Source of the DNA: Sedimentibacter hydroxybenzoicus DSM 7310
GTDB lineage: Bacteria > Bacillota > Clostridia > Tissierellales > Sedimentibacteraceae
DNA: 38,324 bases
Direction of reading: 5' to 3'
NCBI RefSeq assembly: GCF_013403245.1
Contig: NZ_JACBNQ010000029.1
Span: 1 to 38,324, forward strand
Under the pieces are notes generated by a model. It saw only the letters and a list, made by a program, of their open reading frames with translations, was not told the DNA's origin and searched no databases. Shown one piece after another: positions 32,791 to 38,324 of the stretch; position 1 is the first letter of the stretch, and each line of letters opens with the position of its first letter. The position numbers and the translations under genes were made by a program.

Positions 32791-33095
32791 AGAGACTGAT
32801 ACTATATGAGTAATCCTGATATGATTGCTGTAACAGGAACAGTAATTATAATTCCTATACTCCCTGCCATAGAGCGTAAAATTTCAGTTGCCACTGCTTC
32901 GCTGTTAAATAAACAATACAACTATAAAAATAAGAATATATTTTATCCACATGTTAACATATTTTTTCATCAGTTCCTCCTCAAAAATAATAGGACCTGT
33001 ATATATATATTTATATATCTGAAGAAATATGTTTAATTATTTTGTAAGTTAAATTATTGCGAGAAACCCCTCTAACTATCACCCAAATCTTTTTA

Positions 33096-33431
33096 TTATT
33101 TACAGCAATGTCCCCCAACATCTCCCTCCATGCACATCACATAATCACCGTTATCTGTTTCCTCCTGCTTATAAAAACCGATTTTTTCAAATAATTTAAC
33201 TATACTCTTATCAATGCTTGCATAGGTTTTTTCCGCTCCCATGTTTACAGCTCTTCTTACAAGCATTCTGACAGCCAGCTCTCCATATGATTTTCCTCTG
33301 AATTCTTCTTTAATATTAACATTTTCAACAAAATATTTCCCATCGACAAATGCGAGCTTTCCCGTGCCTGCCAAAATGTCATCTTCGTATATTAACAAAC
33401 AATTATCTTCCACCCATTTAGTTGATACCAT
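33096..33431 (-). CDS. GNAT-type N-acetyltransferase
   Basis: 111 residues, a short GNAT domain: VENVNIKEEFRGKSYGELAV contains the acetyl-CoA loop motif (R-x-x-S/G-x-G), followed by LVRRAVNMGAEKTYASID and KLFEKIGFYKQEE, the usual C-terminal strand-helix. It ends in GGHCCK, which could bind metal. The start at 33431 follows GGAGGT by 4-5 nt. The substrate cannot be told. Confidence 0.82.
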   Translation of the reverse strand: MVSTKWVEDNCLLIYEDDILAGTGKLAFVDGKYFVENVNIKEEFRGKSYGELAVRMLVRRAVNMGAEKTYASIDKSIVKLFEKIGFYKQEETDNGDYVMCMEGDVGGHCCK

Positions 33432-33572
33432 ATCTACCTCCATGCAAATTAGTCATAATAAATTATATCACTCTGAAAATAAATTGTATATACAACAAAT
33501 TATATTTGACATTTTATTAACAATCTGATAATGTGTATACAGAAGTACTTCACATCCTCATGTCAGATTTTA

Positions 33573-33600
33573 TTGTATTAATTATATGTTTTGATATAAT
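33573..33600 (+). promoter_or_regulatory. Promoter of the small XRE gene
   Basis: TTGTAT (33573-33578), 16-nt spacer, TATAAT (33595-33600), 35 nt before the start codon. Confidence 0.55.
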
Positions 33601-33635
33601 ATAATAGTAGGTAAAATAAAAATTGAGGTGATATT

Positions 33636-33833
33636 ATGACATTAGGTGAAAAGTTAAGACAAATCAGAAAAGAAAAGGATTTAACAAAGCAAGAGCTGGG
33701 TATTGCCCTGAATGTTCCAAAAGAAAGAATAAAATTATATGAAACAAATGAAGAAAAGCCATCTGATTTTTATTTGGCAAGCTTTGCAAATTATTTTAAT
33801 ATTTCAAAGGATGACTTGGACCCATTTAAATAA
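33636..33833 (+). CDS. Small XRE helix-turn-helix protein
   Basis: 65 residues, almost entirely an HTH-XRE domain (LGEKLRQIRKEKDLTKQELG, IALNVPKERIKLYETNEEKP, LASFANYFNISKDDLDPF). GAGGTG ribosome binding site. Single-domain repressor-like proteins of this kind act as local regulators. It precedes the attenuator-like leader of the TM1266 gene on the same strand. Target unknown. Confidence 0.82.
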   Translation: MTLGEKLRQIRKEKDLTKQELGIALNVPKERIKLYETNEEKPSDFYLASFANYFNISKDDLDPFK

Positions 33834-33874
33834 TTCATAATTAAATATTAACTGAGCTTAAGGATTGTCTGAGA

Positions 33875-33939
33875 GCAAGGAAAATTCAACTTATATTACT
33901 ATGTCTTTTATTCCTTGCGCATGCAAGGAATTTTGTTTT
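33875..33939 (+). promoter_or_regulatory. Attenuator-like leader of the TM1266 gene
   Basis: Three segments can pair in two ways: GCAAGGAA (33875-33882), TTCCTTGC (33911-33918) and GCAAGGAA (33923-33930). The second with the third forms a 9-bp hairpin with a 4-nt loop followed by TTTTGTTTT, an intrinsic terminator, only 2 nt before the GGAGG of the next gene. The first with the second would form an antiterminator. No known riboswitch class is recognised. Confidence 0.55.
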
Positions 33940-33950
33940 GGGAGGATTTT

Positions 33951-34196
33951 ATGGAAAACAGAATAGGTGTAGTTGGAATCATTATCGAAGATTTGACTTT
34001 TATTGCGGAAGTCAACGAAATTTTACACCAATACGGTGAAATTATTGTGGGGCGAATGGGAATACCATACAAGGAAAAAAAGGTTAATGTAATATCACTT
34101 ATAGTTGACGGCACTACAGATGAAATTGGGGCTTTAACAGGCAAATTAGGAAAGTTAAAGGGATTAAGCGTAAAAAGCGCACTATCAAAAAAATAA
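33951..34196 (+). CDS. TM1266-type iron-only hydrogenase system regulator (putative)
   Basis: 81-residue ACT-like protein with the family core RIGVVGIIIEDLTFIAEVNE, YGEIIVGRMGIPYKEK, ISLIVDGTTDEIGALTGKLG and KGLSVKSALSKK. Members are usually encoded beside the [FeFe] hydrogenase maturases HydE/F/G and are called putative regulators; the ligand is unknown. Here it heads an ABC transporter operon instead, some 12.5 kb from hydCBA. ATG 33951 follows GGGAGG. Confidence 0.87.
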   Translation: MENRIGVVGIIIEDLTFIAEVNEILHQYGEIIVGRMGIPYKEKKVNVISLIVDGTTDEIGALTGKLGKLKGLSVKSALSKK

Positions 34197-34213
34197 GTGT
34201 TGGGAGATGTATT

Positions 34214-35185
34214 ATGAAAAAAATAAGTTTATTATTGATGTTAATCACAGTATTATTAGCTGCCGGCTGCAGCAATCAGGAGCCGGTAAATACAGAACCG
34301 GTAAATGTAACAATCGCCGGTCTGAAGGGACCTACATCCATAGGCATGATTAAAATGATCGATGAGAAGGCATTAAACACGGATAAATACAATGTTAACT
34401 ATGTGACTGAAAGCGCACCTGATGCCCTAACCGGAAAAATCATCAACGGCGAAATACAAATTTCTTCAGTTCCCATTAATTTGGCTCCCATCTTATACAA
34501 CAAGACGGGAGGAAAGGTTCAGTTAATGGCAGTAAACACCATAGGCAATTTGTACATCGTAGGAACTGACGATATAGAATCAATCGGTGAATTGGAAGGA
34601 AAAATACTCGGCATGAGCGCCAAGGGTTCTACTCCTGATTTTGCAATGAACTATCTGTTGAATCAAAATAACATAAGTGATAAAGTAGAATTAAATTATG
34701 CAATGGATCATGCTACCATGTCTCAATCGGTAATCGCGGAAGATACAAGGGTTGCACTTCTCCCGCAGCCCTTTGTTACACAGACCATGATTAAAAACAG
34801 CAATGTAAAGATTTTAGTTGATTTAAACGAAGCATGGAAAGCTGCAACGGACAATACAAGTCAGCTATATACCGGTGCTGTGATTGTAAACAAGGACTTC
34901 GCCGAAAATAACAAAGACTTTATAGAAGAGTTCTTAAAGCAATATGAAGCGTCAGTAAATTGGGTTTTAGAAAATCAAAAGGATGCTTCCTTATTAGTGG
35001 AAAAAAATGAAATTATGCCGAGTGCAGCAGTTGTTGAAAAAGCAATACCTTATTGCGGAATCGTATATGAACCGGCACATAATGTTAAAGACGGACTGAA
35101 TGAATTTTACAAAATCTTATTTGATTCTAATCCTGCTTCCGTTGGAGGTAAGCTGCCTGATGAAGGGTTCTATTTTACAGAGTAA
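34214..35185 (+). CDS. ABC transporter substrate-binding lipoprotein (NitT/TauT type)
   Basis: 323 residues. Lipoprotein signal ending LLAAGC (lipidated C19), then a type-II periplasmic binding fold (TIAGLKGPTSIGMIKMIDEK, LEGKILGMSAKGSTPDFAMN, ALLPQPFVTQTMI) like the binding proteins for nitrate, taurine, sulfonates and thiamine precursors. It begins 17 nt after the TM1266-type gene, so it shares its transcript and leader. The ligand cannot be read from the sequence. Confidence 0.9.
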   Translation: MKKISLLLMLITVLLAAGCSNQEPVNTEPVNVTIAGLKGPTSIGMIKMIDEKALNTDKYNVNYVTESAPDALTGKIINGEIQISSVPINLAPILYNKTGGKVQLMAVNTIGNLYIVGTDDIESIGELEGKILGMSAKGSTPDFAMNYLLNQNNISDKVELNYAMDHATMSQSVIAEDTRVALLPQPFVTQTMIKNSNVKILVDLNEAWKAATDNTSQLYTGAVIVNKDFAENNKDFIEEFLKQYEASVNWVLENQKDASLLVEKNEIMPSAAVVEKAIPYCGIVYEPAHNVKDGLNEFYKILFDSNPASVGGKLPDEGFYFTE

Positions 35186-35906
35186 ATATAATAAAATACT
35201 TATAGCATTATTTTGGATTTTTGTGTGGGAGATATTTAGCTTGATTATAGATCAGGAGATTTACCTCCCTTCTCCTATTACGACATTTTATGCTCTGATT
35301 GATATGTTAAAAACAACCGATACTTACATAACTATTTTATACAGCACTTATAGAACTGTTGCAGGTTTTTTGATTTCCTGTGGTGCGGGAATCGTACTCG
35401 GATATTTTTGCGGAATCAATAAGCTTGTCTATGATTTATTCAATCCCCTTATAGGAATTATAAGAACAATTCCTGTTATGTCAATAATTATAATCGCAAT
35501 AATGTGGTTTAAGGATACTAATGTACCAATATTTGTTGCATTTCTCATGTGCTTTCCCATCATCTGGACAAATACAATAAGCGGTATTAAATCCACGGAT
35601 GTTAAACTTTTGCAGATGTGTAAGGTTTATAATATTAATAGGCTCAGAATTATAAAATCTGTTTATTTCTACTCCTCCATTCCTTATATTAAGGCAGGAA
35701 TGATTTCTGCATTAGGCTTGGGATGGAAGGTAACTTCTGCTGCAGAGGTTTTAAGCCTGCCTAAATATTCCATAGGAAGATTTTTATATGATTCAAAGGT
35801 TTATCTTGAAATACCGGATTTATTTGCATGGACTTTCATAATAATTATGCTCAGCATACTGTTTGAAAAATTATTAAAAATATTTTTACGAGGTCTTTAT
35901 GATTGA
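35160..35906 (+). CDS. ABC transporter permease (NitT/TauT type)
   Basis: 248 residues, about six spans, with the EAA-like loop LLQMCKVYNINRLRIIKSVY and the typical PLIGIIRTIPVMSIIIIAIM and GLGWKVTSAAEVL blocks. I start it at ATG 35160, 10 nt after GGAGGT; this overlaps the end of the binding-protein gene by 26 nt. The longer frame has no site. Confidence 0.88.
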   Translation: MKGSILQSKYNKILIALFWIFVWEIFSLIIDQEIYLPSPITTFYALIDMLKTTDTYITILYSTYRTVAGFLISCGAGIVLGYFCGINKLVYDLFNPLIGIIRTIPVMSIIIIAIMWFKDTNVPIFVAFLMCFPIIWTNTISGIKSTDVKLLQMCKVYNINRLRIIKSVYFYSSIPYIKAGMISALGLGWKVTSAAEVLSLPKYSIGRFLYDSKVYLEIPDLFAWTFIIIMLSILFEKLLKIFLRGLYD

Positions 35907-36570
35907 ATTTATAAACGTTTCTAAAAAATTTAATGATTTAAAGGTTTTAAATAATTTTAATATCAGATTTGAAAAGGATAAAATCACCTGCTTGTTCGGA
36001 CCTTCGGGAGTAGGTAAGACTACTATTGCCAACATAGCCGCCAATTTAACAGAAATCGATAACGGAGAGGTCAAAGTAACTGAGAATGCAGTGTATTCGT
36101 TTGTATTCCAGGAGCCGCGATTGCTTGAATGGTACAGTGTGTATGATAACATTGATTTTGTGTTAAAAAATGTTTATAATTCTGATAAAAGGGTAAATAT
36201 TATCAAGGATTATATTGATATGGTTGAGTTGAAAGATTTTGAAAGCTACAAACCTAAGGAATTAAGCGGCGGTATGGCTCAAAGAGTGTCTCTGGCAAGA
36301 GCATTTGCTTATCCATCAAATGTATTGATTTTAGATGAACCGTTTAAGGGTCTCGATATGAAATTAAAACGTGAAATGATTTCACTGTTTAAAAAGCTTT
36401 GGAACGAAAGTAAAAGAACAGTTTTATTCATTACTCACGATGTGGATGAAGCGGTAACATTATCAGATTTTATTTATATTTTAAATGAAAAGCCTGCAAA
36501 AATCATTGACTATATTAATATATTAGAATATAATGATGTATCCGAGGTGAAATATCGCCTTGACATTTAG
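35899..36570 (+). CDS. ABC transporter ATP-binding protein (NitT/TauT type)
   Basis: 223 residues with Walker A GPSGVGKTT, signature LSGGMAQRVSLARAF, Walker B VLILDEPFKGLD and H-loop FITHDVDEAV. Overlaps the permease gene by 8 nt. Completes a three-gene importer. The promoter of the next operon lies across its last codons and the following bases. Confidence 0.92.
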   Translation: MIEFINVSKKFNDLKVLNNFNIRFEKDKITCLFGPSGVGKTTIANIAANLTEIDNGEVKVTENAVYSFVFQEPRLLEWYSVYDNIDFVLKNVYNSDKRVNIIKDYIDMVELKDFESYKPKELSGGMAQRVSLARAFAYPSNVLILDEPFKGLDMKLKREMISLFKKLWNESKRTVLFITHDVDEAVTLSDFIYILNEKPAKIIDYINILEYNDVSEVKYRLDI

Positions 36571-36621
36571 CAAAATTATACTACAATTATAGAAAATTAG
36601 TTTAGTGTTACACTAAACTAA
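36560..36621 (+). promoter_or_regulatory. Promoter and inverted repeat of the selenoprotein genes
   Basis: TTGACA (36560-36565), 16-nt spacer, TACAAT (36582-36587). A perfect 11-bp inverted repeat (TTAGTTTAGTG / CACTAAACTAA, 3-nt centre) lies at 36597-36621, at or just after the start site. It could be an operator or a 5' hairpin; no T-run follows, so it is not a terminator. Confidence 0.65.
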
Positions 36622-36639
36622 ACGGAAAGGAGAATTTTT

Positions 36640-36915
36640 ATGGACTTTAAATTAACTGACAGCGCAAAAGAAAAGTTATCAGAATTAAAATCAAATCAAC
36701 AACCTATTAAATTAGCTATAACCGGCTATTCCTGATGCGGTGCCGAATTAGGCATTGTTTCGGAGAAACAATCAGAAAATGATTTAGTTTACAGCATTGA
36801 AGGATTCGATTTAATTGTTTCTGAGGATTTAACGGGTGCAATTAGCGGAGCTGAAATTGATTATAGAAACGGAGTTTTCAAAAAGGGATTTGAAGTTGTT
36901 CCAAAATTTAAATAA
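36640..36915 (+). CDS. HesB/IscA-like selenoprotein (first of tandem pair)
   Basis: 91 residues if the in-frame TGA at 36733-36735 is read as selenocysteine (codon 32); otherwise two fragments. N-terminal MDFKLTDSAKEKLSELK and the block GYSUCGAELGIVSE match the A-type Fe-S carrier fold, Sec taking the place of the first ligand Cys in IscA (the G-C-S/A-G-x-x-Y-G motif). The C-terminal CGCG ligands of IscA are missing; the protein ends GFEVVPKFK. The frame after TGA keeps normal coding character to a TAA. A UGA-proximal hairpin (36754-36772) fits a bacterial SECIS. GGAGA-type site before the ATG. A pseudogene is the alternative, argued against by the paralog with the same TGA. Confidence 0.85.
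36754..36772 (+). promoter_or_regulatory. Candidate bacterial SECIS element 1
   Basis: Perfect 8-bp stem ATTGTTTC / GAAACAAT with loop GGA, starting 18 nt after the TGA; 26 nt separate the TGA from the apical loop, which contains G as bacterial SECIS loops do. A second, weaker stem (CGGTGCC / GGCATTG with G-U pairs) could form closer to the TGA. Confidence 0.75.
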
Positions 36916-36926
36916 AGGAGGAACAA

Positions 36927-37199
36927 ATGAATTTTAAGATAACTGATAAAGCAAAAGAAAAATTGGTAATGATGAAGGAACATAATGTACCTATTATGTT
37001 AACTGCATACAGAGTCGGGTGAGCCGGCAAGTCATACGGAATTGCTTCGTTGGAGCAAACAGACAACGATAATATTTACGATGTTGATGGCATTGAAATT
37101 ATCGTACCCAAGGACTTCGAAAGGGAATTAAAAGGTGTTAAAATAAACTACGGCGGTTTATTATTAAAAGATTTCATAGTAACACCATTTTATAAATAA
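36927..37199 (+). CDS. HesB/IscA-like selenoprotein (second of tandem pair)
   Basis: 90 residues with TGA at 37020-37022 read as selenocysteine, again codon 32. N-terminus MNFKITDKAKEKLVMMKE parallels the first copy, and the Sec block RVGUAGKSYGIASLE is even closer to IscA. The copies share most of their pattern but differ enough (for example the residue after Sec is A rather than C) to be old paralogs. Lacks the C-terminal CGCG; ends FIVTPFYK. It starts 11 nt after the first gene with AAAGGAGG, so the two are co-transcribed. A SECIS-like hairpin lies at 37042-37058. Possibly an Fe-S or selenium-carrying protein; function unknown. Confidence 0.85.
37042..37058 (+). promoter_or_regulatory. Candidate bacterial SECIS element 2
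   Basis: 7-bp stem TTGCTTC / GGAGCAA with loop GTT; 26 nt lie between the TGA and the loop, exactly as in element 1. Compared with element 1 a T-A pair is replaced by C-G on both sides of the stem, a compensatory change. Confidence 0.75.
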
Positions 37200-37204
37200 T
37201 CAGA

Positions 37205-37489
37205 ATGTACAAATTATGGGCTAAAAAAATAAAAACTAACAATATAGTCAGTTCAATAGTCGTAAAAAATAAGGAAGAAATATCTCTTGATTCAAAAAGA
37301 GATAAAGCTTTCAAGGAAATATGCGCTAAATTAGATATTAGTGTACCCTTATGGCTTAAAAAGCATGACTTGGAATTTTCTCAATTTAAATATGTTACCT
37401 TCTATCCTCATGATTTCGTGGATGAAGTAGATTTTGACAAACTTGAAATTGAGTTAATTGATGACGGATTGGATAAACACAAAAATTAA
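37205..37489 (+). CDS. Conserved small protein of unknown function
   Basis: 94 residues beginning MYKLWAKKIKTNNIVSSIVV, with conserved-looking DKAFKEICAKLDISVPLWLK and VTFYPHDFVDEVDFDKLEIE. I recall similar small clostridial proteins (MYKLWAK... PLWL/IWL ... F-x-D/E-x-x-F-D-x-L-E-I), all uncharacterised. It starts 5 nt after the second selenoprotein gene without a good ribosome binding site, suggesting coupled translation and a shared function. Confidence 0.7.
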   Translation: MYKLWAKKIKTNNIVSSIVVKNKEEISLDSKRDKAFKEICAKLDISVPLWLKKHDLEFSQFKYVTFYPHDFVDEVDFDKLEIELIDDGLDKHKN

Positions 37490-37490
37490 C

Positions 37491-37507
37491 GGAGGGCTAT
37501 GCCCTCC
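37491..37507. terminator. Terminator hairpin between convergent genes
   Basis: Perfect stem GGAGGGC / GCCCTCC with loop TAT right after the small-protein stop. The T-run is weak on the plus strand and better on the minus (TTAATTTTT), so it may serve both sides. Confidence 0.65.
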
Positions 37508-37570
37508 ATTACCTTTTACCGGTTAAACGACAACGAAGCAGTCGATTATTTTCAGCAATCTGCGTTTAAG

Positions 37571-37849
37571 CTAAAATCTGTTGTTGTATAATACTACCAA
37601 CAACAAGAAGAACCACAACAATGTATCCATTTCAATGTCGCAATCACTTTGGCAAACTATAAGAACTAAAAGAAGGAAGAAAAATAAAAGAGATGAATTA
37701 TCTCCGGTTCCTAATACCCTGTCATGTACGCACGGTTGCCTTAGCGGTCTTCTTTCTCCGCCTCTTCCGCCTATTCTGTCACAACCTTTATCACATTGAA
37801 TATTTAATTCTTCTACAGCTTCAATATTTTCAGGTTTACAATTATCCAT
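37571..37849 (-). CDS. Small protein with two hydrophobic FFLLL segments
   Basis: 92 residues from the ATG at 37849 (AGGAGGG 5 nt before it). The N-terminal half is polar with Cys (MDNCKPENIEAVEELNIQCD) and a Gly/Arg-rich stretch. The second half has two near-identical hydrophobic stretches, SSLLFFFLLLVLIV and TLLWFFLLLVVLY, separated by a short Cys/Asp linker. Such duplicated segments recall small clostridial sporulation or coat-associated proteins, but I cannot identify the family. Probably membrane-attached. Confidence 0.6.
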   Translation of the reverse strand: MDNCKPENIEAVEELNIQCDKGCDRIGGRGGERRPLRQPCVHDRVLGTGDNSSLLFFFLLLVLIVCQSDCDIEMDTLLWFFLLLVVLYNNRF

Positions 37850-37904
37850 AATACCCTCCTTAACAATAACATTTTTAGTTATTATATTCACCTTGATTGT
37901 AAGT

Positions 37905-37926
37905 GTTAAATATTTCGTTATTTAAC
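37905..37926. promoter_or_regulatory. Inverted repeat between divergent genes
   Basis: GTTAAATA / TATTTAAC around TTTCGT, in the 164-bp gap between the divergent small membrane protein and the DUF378 gene. A possible operator; no -35/-10 pair for either gene is clear. Confidence 0.35.
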
Positions 37927-38013
37927 GTCTTTAAAGTATTTTTAAAGTTATGCATAATATAGAAATTTCTTGAAACAATATCTTTATATTAAATTTCAAG
38001 GAGGATATGACTT

Positions 38014-38211
38014 ATGGATAAATTTGCATTAATATTAGTCATAATAGGAGCTATAAACTGGGGTTTAATAGCATTATTCAGTTTTGACCTTGTTGCTGCC
38101 ATATTTGGCGGACAATTAGCGATATTCAGCCGTTTAGTTTATGGACTTGTAGGTTTAGCAGGCTTGTACTGCATAACATTATTGTTCGACGAACGCGAAA
38201 GAGTAGATTAG
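38014..38211 (+). CDS. DUF378 family membrane protein
   Basis: 65 residues with two membrane spans: FALILVIIGAINWGLIALF contains the family signature G-A-x-N-W-G-L, and LVYGLVGLAGLYCITLLF is the second. Ends in a charged DERERVD tail. Widespread in Firmicutes, function unknown. AAGGAGG before the ATG. Confidence 0.9.
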   Translation: MDKFALILVIIGAINWGLIALFSFDLVAAIFGGQLAIFSRLVYGLVGLAGLYCITLLFDERERVD

Positions 38212-38227
38212 TAGATTAATAGAAAAA

Positions 38228-38323
38228 GACAATCCAAATTTGGATTGTCAGACTGCTGACAAAGTCAGCAGCAAGTAACAAAAATTACGAAAACTTAACA
38301 GAGAAACAGTTGGAAAACCAACA
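38228..38323. repeat. Cluster of three hairpins at the window edge
   Basis: Three perfect inverted repeats in 96 bp: GACAATCCAAA / TTTGGATTGTC (38228-38249), CTGCTGAC / GTCAGCAG with loop AAA (38253-38271), and GTTGG / CCAAC with loop AAAA (38310-38323). The first has a T-run only on the minus strand, so it may terminate a gene beyond the window. The others look like part of a dispersed intergenic element. Confidence 0.6.
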
Positions 38324-38324
38324 G

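Noticed and set aside
32806-33036. 76-codon open frame after the second dispersed repeat
   Set aside because: No ribosome binding site, the second half is AT-driven low-complexity residues (Tyr, Ile, Phe, Lys), and no family resemblance.
36640-37199. Reading the two TGA-interrupted genes as pseudogenes or sequencing errors
   Set aside because: Both copies carry the single TGA at the same codon, at a functional cysteine position, with matching hairpins downstream and intact frames otherwise.
37499-37591. 30-codon frame overlapping the terminator hairpin
   Set aside because: Starts inside a hairpin loop without a ribosome binding site; the GTCG...TATTTTCAGCA stretch also resembles non-coding sequence near 7708, so it is probably an intergenic repeat.
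1-38324. CRISPR arrays, transposases, phage genes
   Set aside because: No regularly spaced repeats and no integrase, transposase or phage structural ORF on either strand.

Overview
The window is AT-rich DNA from a low-GC, anaerobic Firmicute of the Clostridia/Tissierellia kind. The evidence is a trimeric bifurcating-type [FeFe] hydrogenase, strong AGGAGG-type ribosome binding sites, textbook TTGACA-17-TATAAT promoters, oxygen-independent metabolism and selenocysteine decoding. A Sedimentibacter-like source is my guess only; nothing here proves the genus. No phage, insertion sequence or CRISPR array is visible. Several short palindromic or dispersed intergenic repeats are.

Layout. 68-5946 (minus) is an amino-acid operon: aspartate-semialdehyde dehydrogenase, aspartokinase, an FAD-dependent D-amino-acid-dehydrogenase-like enzyme, a Na+/solute symporter, an FCD-domain regulator and a BFD-type [2Fe-2S] protein. 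It is driven by a perfect promoter beside a palindrome. 6261-7451 is an aminotransferase. 7731-10517 is the iron operon feoA-feoA-feoB, whose promoter is bracketed by two Fur boxes. 10958-13279 is a ClpE-type AAA+ unfoldase. 13325-14767 is a FabT-like MarR regulator and a DegV (FakB-like) protein sharing a palindromic operator. 14764-17182 holds mpg, tatD, a membrane protein and a padR gene with a large operator. 17355-21408 is hydCBA. 21587-23781 is a cupin-XRE regulator and a two-gene ABC transporter lacking a binding protein. 24281-26140 is gltX preceded by tRNA-Glu(CTC).

26221-32717 is one long zinc operon: a Zur-type palindrome over a perfect promoter, then znuA, znuC, znuB, a Fur/Zur regulator, a COG0523 metallochaperone GTPase, an unusual COG0523-like GTPase fused to a COG0701 permease, and a TIGR03943 partner. 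Uptake, sensing, metal insertion and an uncharacterised permease are therefore probably expressed together when zinc is scarce.

33636-37489 is the most interesting part. A small XRE protein is followed by an attenuator-like leader, the TM1266-type putative hydrogenase regulator and a complete NitT/TauT-type ABC transporter. Next come two tandem short HesB/IscA-like genes, each with an in-frame TGA at codon 32 exactly where IscA has its first ligand cysteine. Both TGAs are followed, after the same 26-nt distance, by a three-base-loop hairpin whose stem shows compensatory changes. These are best read as two selenoproteins with bacterial SECIS elements; ordinary gene calling breaks both. They have their own promoter and a perfect 11-bp inverted repeat, and are followed by a small conserved-looking protein. 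The right edge (37571-38324) has a small membrane protein, a DUF378 protein and a cluster of hairpins.
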